Positions 13,442-15,917 of a stretch of 15,917 nt of DNA are shown piece by piece. Origin of the DNA: Solirubrobacteraceae bacterium (lineage in GTDB: Bacteria > Actinomycetota > Thermoleophilia > Solirubrobacterales > Solirubrobacteraceae); NCBI GenBank assembly GCA_030038955.1, contig JASHQV010000064.1, positions 1 to 15,917 of the forward strand, read 5' to 3'. Position numbers and translations under genes: made by a program. The notes below the pieces were generated by a model. The model saw nothing but the letters and a program-made list of their open reading frames with translations, did no database searches and was not told the origin of the DNA. Each line of letters begins with the position of its first letter. Position 1 is the first letter of the stretch.

Positions 13442-14373
13442 CGGTCTCGACCCCATCGATCGAGCGCAACTACGTTGGCCGTTCGCGCGTCGTCGACGCG
13501 ATGCTCGCCGGGACGGTCCTGCTGTGGGGGCTGAACTTCACGGTCACCAAGTACCTCATCTCGCACGGCTGGTCGCCGCTCGCCTACGCGACGATTCGCT
13601 ACTTCCTCGCGATTGCGCTATTTGCGGGCTACACGTTCCGGCGTGAGCGGTCGTTCGCGATCGAGCGTCGCGACATCAAGCTCGTGCTGCTTGCGGGTGG
13701 GCTGATCTTCTGCAACCAGCTGTGCTTCGTGTACGCGCTCAAGTTCACGCAGGCCTCGACGGTCGGACTGTTGCTCGGCACGACGCCGATGTTCATGGGT
13801 GCGATCTCCGCGACCCTTGGGCTCGAGCGGCTCGGGCGTGCGTTCTGGATCGGCGCGATCGTGACGGTAGTCGGGGTTGCGTTGGTCGCGCTCTCCTCCG
13901 GCCACGCCGGCTCGAGCGCCAAAGGCGTGCTACTCGCGATCGCTTTGGCACTGACCTGGAGCGCGTATTCGATCGCGATCGCGCCGATGATGCGACGCTA
14001 TTCCCCGTTTCGGATCTCGGCGGTCGTGCTCGCGACCGGGTGGTTCCCGCTCGCGGCGGCGGGCGCGCACCAAGTCGTCGCCCAGCAGTTCAACTTTGGG
14101 TGGCTCGCGTGGCTTGGGTTCGGCTACGCGGTGGTCGGCCCGCTGTTCCTCACCAATTTGCTGTGGTTCACGGCGATTGATCGCGTCGGCCCGTCACGCG
14201 CGGCGCTGTTCGCGAACTTCGAGCCGTTTCTCGCGGTTGTGTTCGCAGTCGTGCTGCTATCGGACAGGCTGTACGCGATGGAGATCGTTGGCGGAGTGCT
14301 GATCCTTGCCGGGATCGCACTCGAGCGGGTCTGGCATCAACCGGCGGCCGGCGCGATGTCGGCGCTCGACTGA
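13438..14373 (+). CDS. DMT-superfamily (EamA) membrane transporter
   Basis: 311-residue membrane protein with ten hydrophobic segments, at about residues 21-40, 48-67, 82-102, 108-128, 136-153, 163-181, 192-210, 222-243, 256-275 and 279-296. It forms two EamA repeats, each ending in the family signature for a late helix (ASTVGLLLGTTPMF and PSRAALFANFEPF). Members export or import amino acids, nucleotides, drugs or other small metabolites. Being inside the operon, it probably moves the pathway's substrate, an intermediate or a by-product across the membrane. Start GTG 13438 overlaps the preceding stop; the first in-frame ATG (13501) would remove the beginning of the first helix. It is followed by a 15-bp gap. 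Confidence 0.93.
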   Translation: MTVSTPSIERNYVGRSRVVDAMLAGTVLLWGLNFTVTKYLISHGWSPLAYATIRYFLAIALFAGYTFRRERSFAIERRDIKLVLLAGGLIFCNQLCFVYALKFTQASTVGLLLGTTPMFMGAISATLGLERLGRAFWIGAIVTVVGVALVALSSGHAGSSAKGVLLAIALALTWSAYSIAIAPMMRRYSPFRISAVVLATGWFPLAAAGAHQVVAQQFNFGWLAWLGFGYAVVGPLFLTNLLWFTAIDRVGPSRAALFANFEPFLAVVFAVVLLSDRLYAMEIVGGVLILAGIALERVWHQPAAGAMSALD

Positions 14374-14388
14374 CTGGAGGAGCAGCAG

Positions 14389-14856
14389 ATGGAGCTCGAA
14401 CGGATCGTGGACAAGCTGGAGATCACCGATGTCCTGTACCGCTACGCGACGGCGCTCGACACGCGCGACTGGGCGCTGCTTGCGCAGGTGTTCGCGGCCG
14501 AGGCGGTATACACGATCGGCGCGCACGGAGATTCCACCGGCCCGCGGGCAATCGGAGCCAAGATCGCATCGCTGATCGGCGGATACGAATCGACCCAGCA
14601 CATGATCACGAACCCGGTGATCGAGATCCACGGCGACACGGCGCACGTCAGCTGCTACCTGCATGGACAGCACTATCTGCCGGACCAGCGCACCGGCGGG
14701 AACACCTACGAGATGGGCGGCACTTACCGCGACGAGTTCGTGCGGACGGCGGAAGGGTGGCGGATCACGCGACGCGTGCTCGACGTCGCCTGGCGCGAGG
14801 GCAACGCCGCGATCTCGGCCGAGGCGCAGACACGGTACGCCGAGTCGTCCGGCTAG
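14389..14856 (+). CDS. SnoaL-like/NTF2-fold polyketide cyclase-dehydratase family protein
   Basis: 155-residue small alpha+beta barrel of the SnoaL_4 type. It opens with ITDVLYRYATALDTRDWALL (12-31), the standard first helix, and ends with WRITRRVLDVAWREGN. Y19, D24 and H71 are spaced like the catalytic Tyr, Asp and His of NTF2-fold dehydratases such as the bile acid dehydratase BaiE and scytalone dehydratase, so a hydroxy-ketone dehydration or ring isomerisation is plausible. GGAGGAG at 14376-14382 lies 6 bp before ATG 14389. It is the last gene of the operon; its TAG stop shares bases with the stop codon of the convergent acyl-CoA dehydrogenase. Many SnoaL-like proteins have no known function, so the activity is open. 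Confidence 0.87.
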   Translation: MELERIVDKLEITDVLYRYATALDTRDWALLAQVFAAEAVYTIGAHGDSTGPRAIGAKIASLIGGYESTQHMITNPVIEIHGDTAHVSCYLHGQHYLPDQRTGGNTYEMGGTYRDEFVRTAEGWRITRRVLDVAWREGNAAISAEAQTRYAESSG

Positions 14857-15917
14857 GTCGGCGCCCCGCGCAACAGGTCGCGCGCGATCAGCATCCGCTG
14901 GATCTCGTTCGGGCCTTCGCCGATCCGCCGGATCCGCAGCTCCCGATACCAGCGCTCGAGCGGCAACTCCTTTGCCACGCCCATACCCCCATGGATCTGC
15001 ATCGCGCGATCGACGACGCGGCCCGCTGCCTCGGTCGCGACGACCTTCGCCATCGCCGCAGACGCAATGAAGTTATCCGAGTGGTCGGCCTTCCAGGCCG
15101 CGTCGAGGGTGATCCACCGCGCCTGGCGCAGATCGATCTCGTTCTCCACCAGCATCCACTGGATTGCCTGACGCGTCGAAAGTGGTGCACCAAACGTGGA
15201 TCGCTGCTTGGCGTAGGCGATTGCCATCTCCTGCGCGACCGTAGCGACGCCGATGCAGCCGGCCGAGTACGGGATCCGTTGGCGGGCGACGCGATCACGC
15301 GCGATCGCGAACCCCTTGTTCACCTCGCCGAGCACGTTGGCCGACGGCACGCGGAGATCCTCGAACTGGATCTCGGTCGCGTAGCGCGCGGAGCGCAGCG
15401 TGTGGATCACGCGACGGACATGGAAGCCGGGTGCATCGGTGTCCACGATGAAGCAGGTGATTCCCTCGCGGCCCTTGTCCCGGTCGGTGCGCGCGAAGGT
15501 GATCCCGAAGTCCGCGCGGTCGGCGCCGCTGATGAACTGTTTCGTGCCGTTGAGGATCCAGTCATCGCCGTCACGGCGCGCAGTCGCCTGAATCGCTCCG
15601 GCGGGGTCGCTGCCCCCGGACGGTTCTGTCAGCGCAAAGAAGCTTCGCTTCTCCCCGGCCAGCACCGGGAACAGATAGCGCTCGCGCTGGTCGTCGTTGA
15701 CCTCGAGTAGCTGCGCGAGACCCGAGCCGCCGAACACGCCGTAGCACGGGGCGTACAGGCCGGCGCGGTGCTGCGAGAGCTCGACCGACATCAGCGTGAA
15801 CGTGAGCGTGTCGACCCCGGGGCCTCCGAGCTCCTCGGGGACGTCAGCGCAGTACAGCCCCATGTCCTTGACCTTCGCGACCAACGCTTCGTACTCTGCG
15901 CGCGGAAGCTCGTCGGC
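14853..15917 (-). CDS. Acyl-CoA dehydrogenase, 5' end outside the window
   Basis: FAD flavoprotein that would introduce an alpha-beta double bond into an acyl-CoA. The visible 354 residues lack only about 25-30 N-terminal ones: the frame is open to the window edge (first visible residues ADELPRAEYEALVAKV), and the TTG at 15884 is an internal leucine, not the start. Flavin-binding and substrate segments are seen at FALTEPSGGSDPA and WILNGTKQFISGA, the RQ(A)IQWML segment in the helical domain, QIHGGMGVAKELPLERWYR, and the catalytic glutamate position in RRIGEGPNEIQR. It is convergent with the SnoaL-like gene and overlaps it by 4 bp, leaving no room for a terminator between them. Together with the crotonase it supplies beta-oxidation-like chemistry for the island. 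Acyl-chain specificity cannot be read. Confidence 0.94.
   Translation of the reverse strand, partial: ADELPRAEYEALVAKVKDMGLYCADVPEELGGPGVDTLTFTLMSVELSQHRAGLYAPCYGVFGGSGLAQLLEVNDDQRERYLFPVLAGEKRSFFALTEPSGGSDPAGAIQATARRDGDDWILNGTKQFISGADRADFGITFARTDRDKGREGITCFIVDTDAPGFHVRRVIHTLRSARYATEIQFEDLRVPSANVLGEVNKGFAIARDRVARQRIPYSAGCIGVATVAQEMAIAYAKQRSTFGAPLSTRQAIQWMLVENEIDLRQARWITLDAAWKADHSDNFIASAAMAKVVATEAAGRVVDRAMQIHGGMGVAKELPLERWYRELRIRRIGEGPNEIQRMLIARDLLRGAPT

Noticed and set aside
14757..15710. 317-codon plus-strand frame across the acyl-CoA dehydrogenase gene
   Set aside because: It is the antisense shadow of a well-supported acyl-CoA dehydrogenase and resembles nothing known.

Overview
This 15.9 kb window is GC-rich and gene-dense. 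Short gaps, ATGA/GTGA start-stop overlaps and the mix of protein families suggest a member of the Actinomycetota, possibly a soil lineage near Thermoleophilia; the lineage is an inference. No rRNA, tRNA, CRISPR array, integrase or transposase is visible. Fifteen genes look intact, one of them running off the right edge, and one is a clear gene remnant.

Left block (1-2394, minus strand): a cysteine-free AhpD/carboxymuconolactone-decarboxylase-like protein is followed by an HxlR-type regulator and then a type I glutamine synthetase. Between this block and the next gene lies about 500 bp without a credible gene (2392-2895). It holds several perfect short-loop inverted repeats, one of them a strong operator candidate and one shaped like an intrinsic terminator.

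Middle block (2896-6200): a class III PLP aminotransferase (+) is followed closely by a 47-codon stub of a cyclase-family protein that breaks off inside a 17-bp palindrome. An IclR-type regulator (-) converges on the stub. It is divergent from a crotonase (+), which has its own probable promoter.

Right block (6410-14856, +): one probable eight-gene operon behind a near-consensus promoter at 6271-6299. The order is ThDP-dependent acetolactate-synthase-like enzyme, aldehyde dehydrogenase, HpcH/CitE-like C-C lyase, xylose-isomerase-like TIM barrel, epoxide hydrolase, aldo/keto reductase, DMT transporter and SnoaL-like protein. An acyl-CoA dehydrogenase (-) converges on it and its stop codon overlaps the last stop codon of the operon. 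It is cut by the window edge.

Taken together, the middle and right blocks read as an uncharacterised catabolic island. It has hydratase/dehydratase, epoxide-opening and carbonyl-reducing enzymes, a ThDP C-C cleaving enzyme, a semialdehyde-type dehydrogenase, beta-oxidation-type enzymes (crotonase, acyl-CoA dehydrogenase) and a CitE-like lyase, probably under the IclR regulator. Three related 17-bp GTTCG-type palindromes lie in non-coding DNA at the IclR/crotonase promoter region, upstream of the ThDP operon promoter, and at the broken cyclase end, and are proposed as its operators. The substrate cannot be read from the sequence; an oxygenated alicyclic or terpenoid-like acid is one guess. No CoA ligase or CoA transferase is present in the window.
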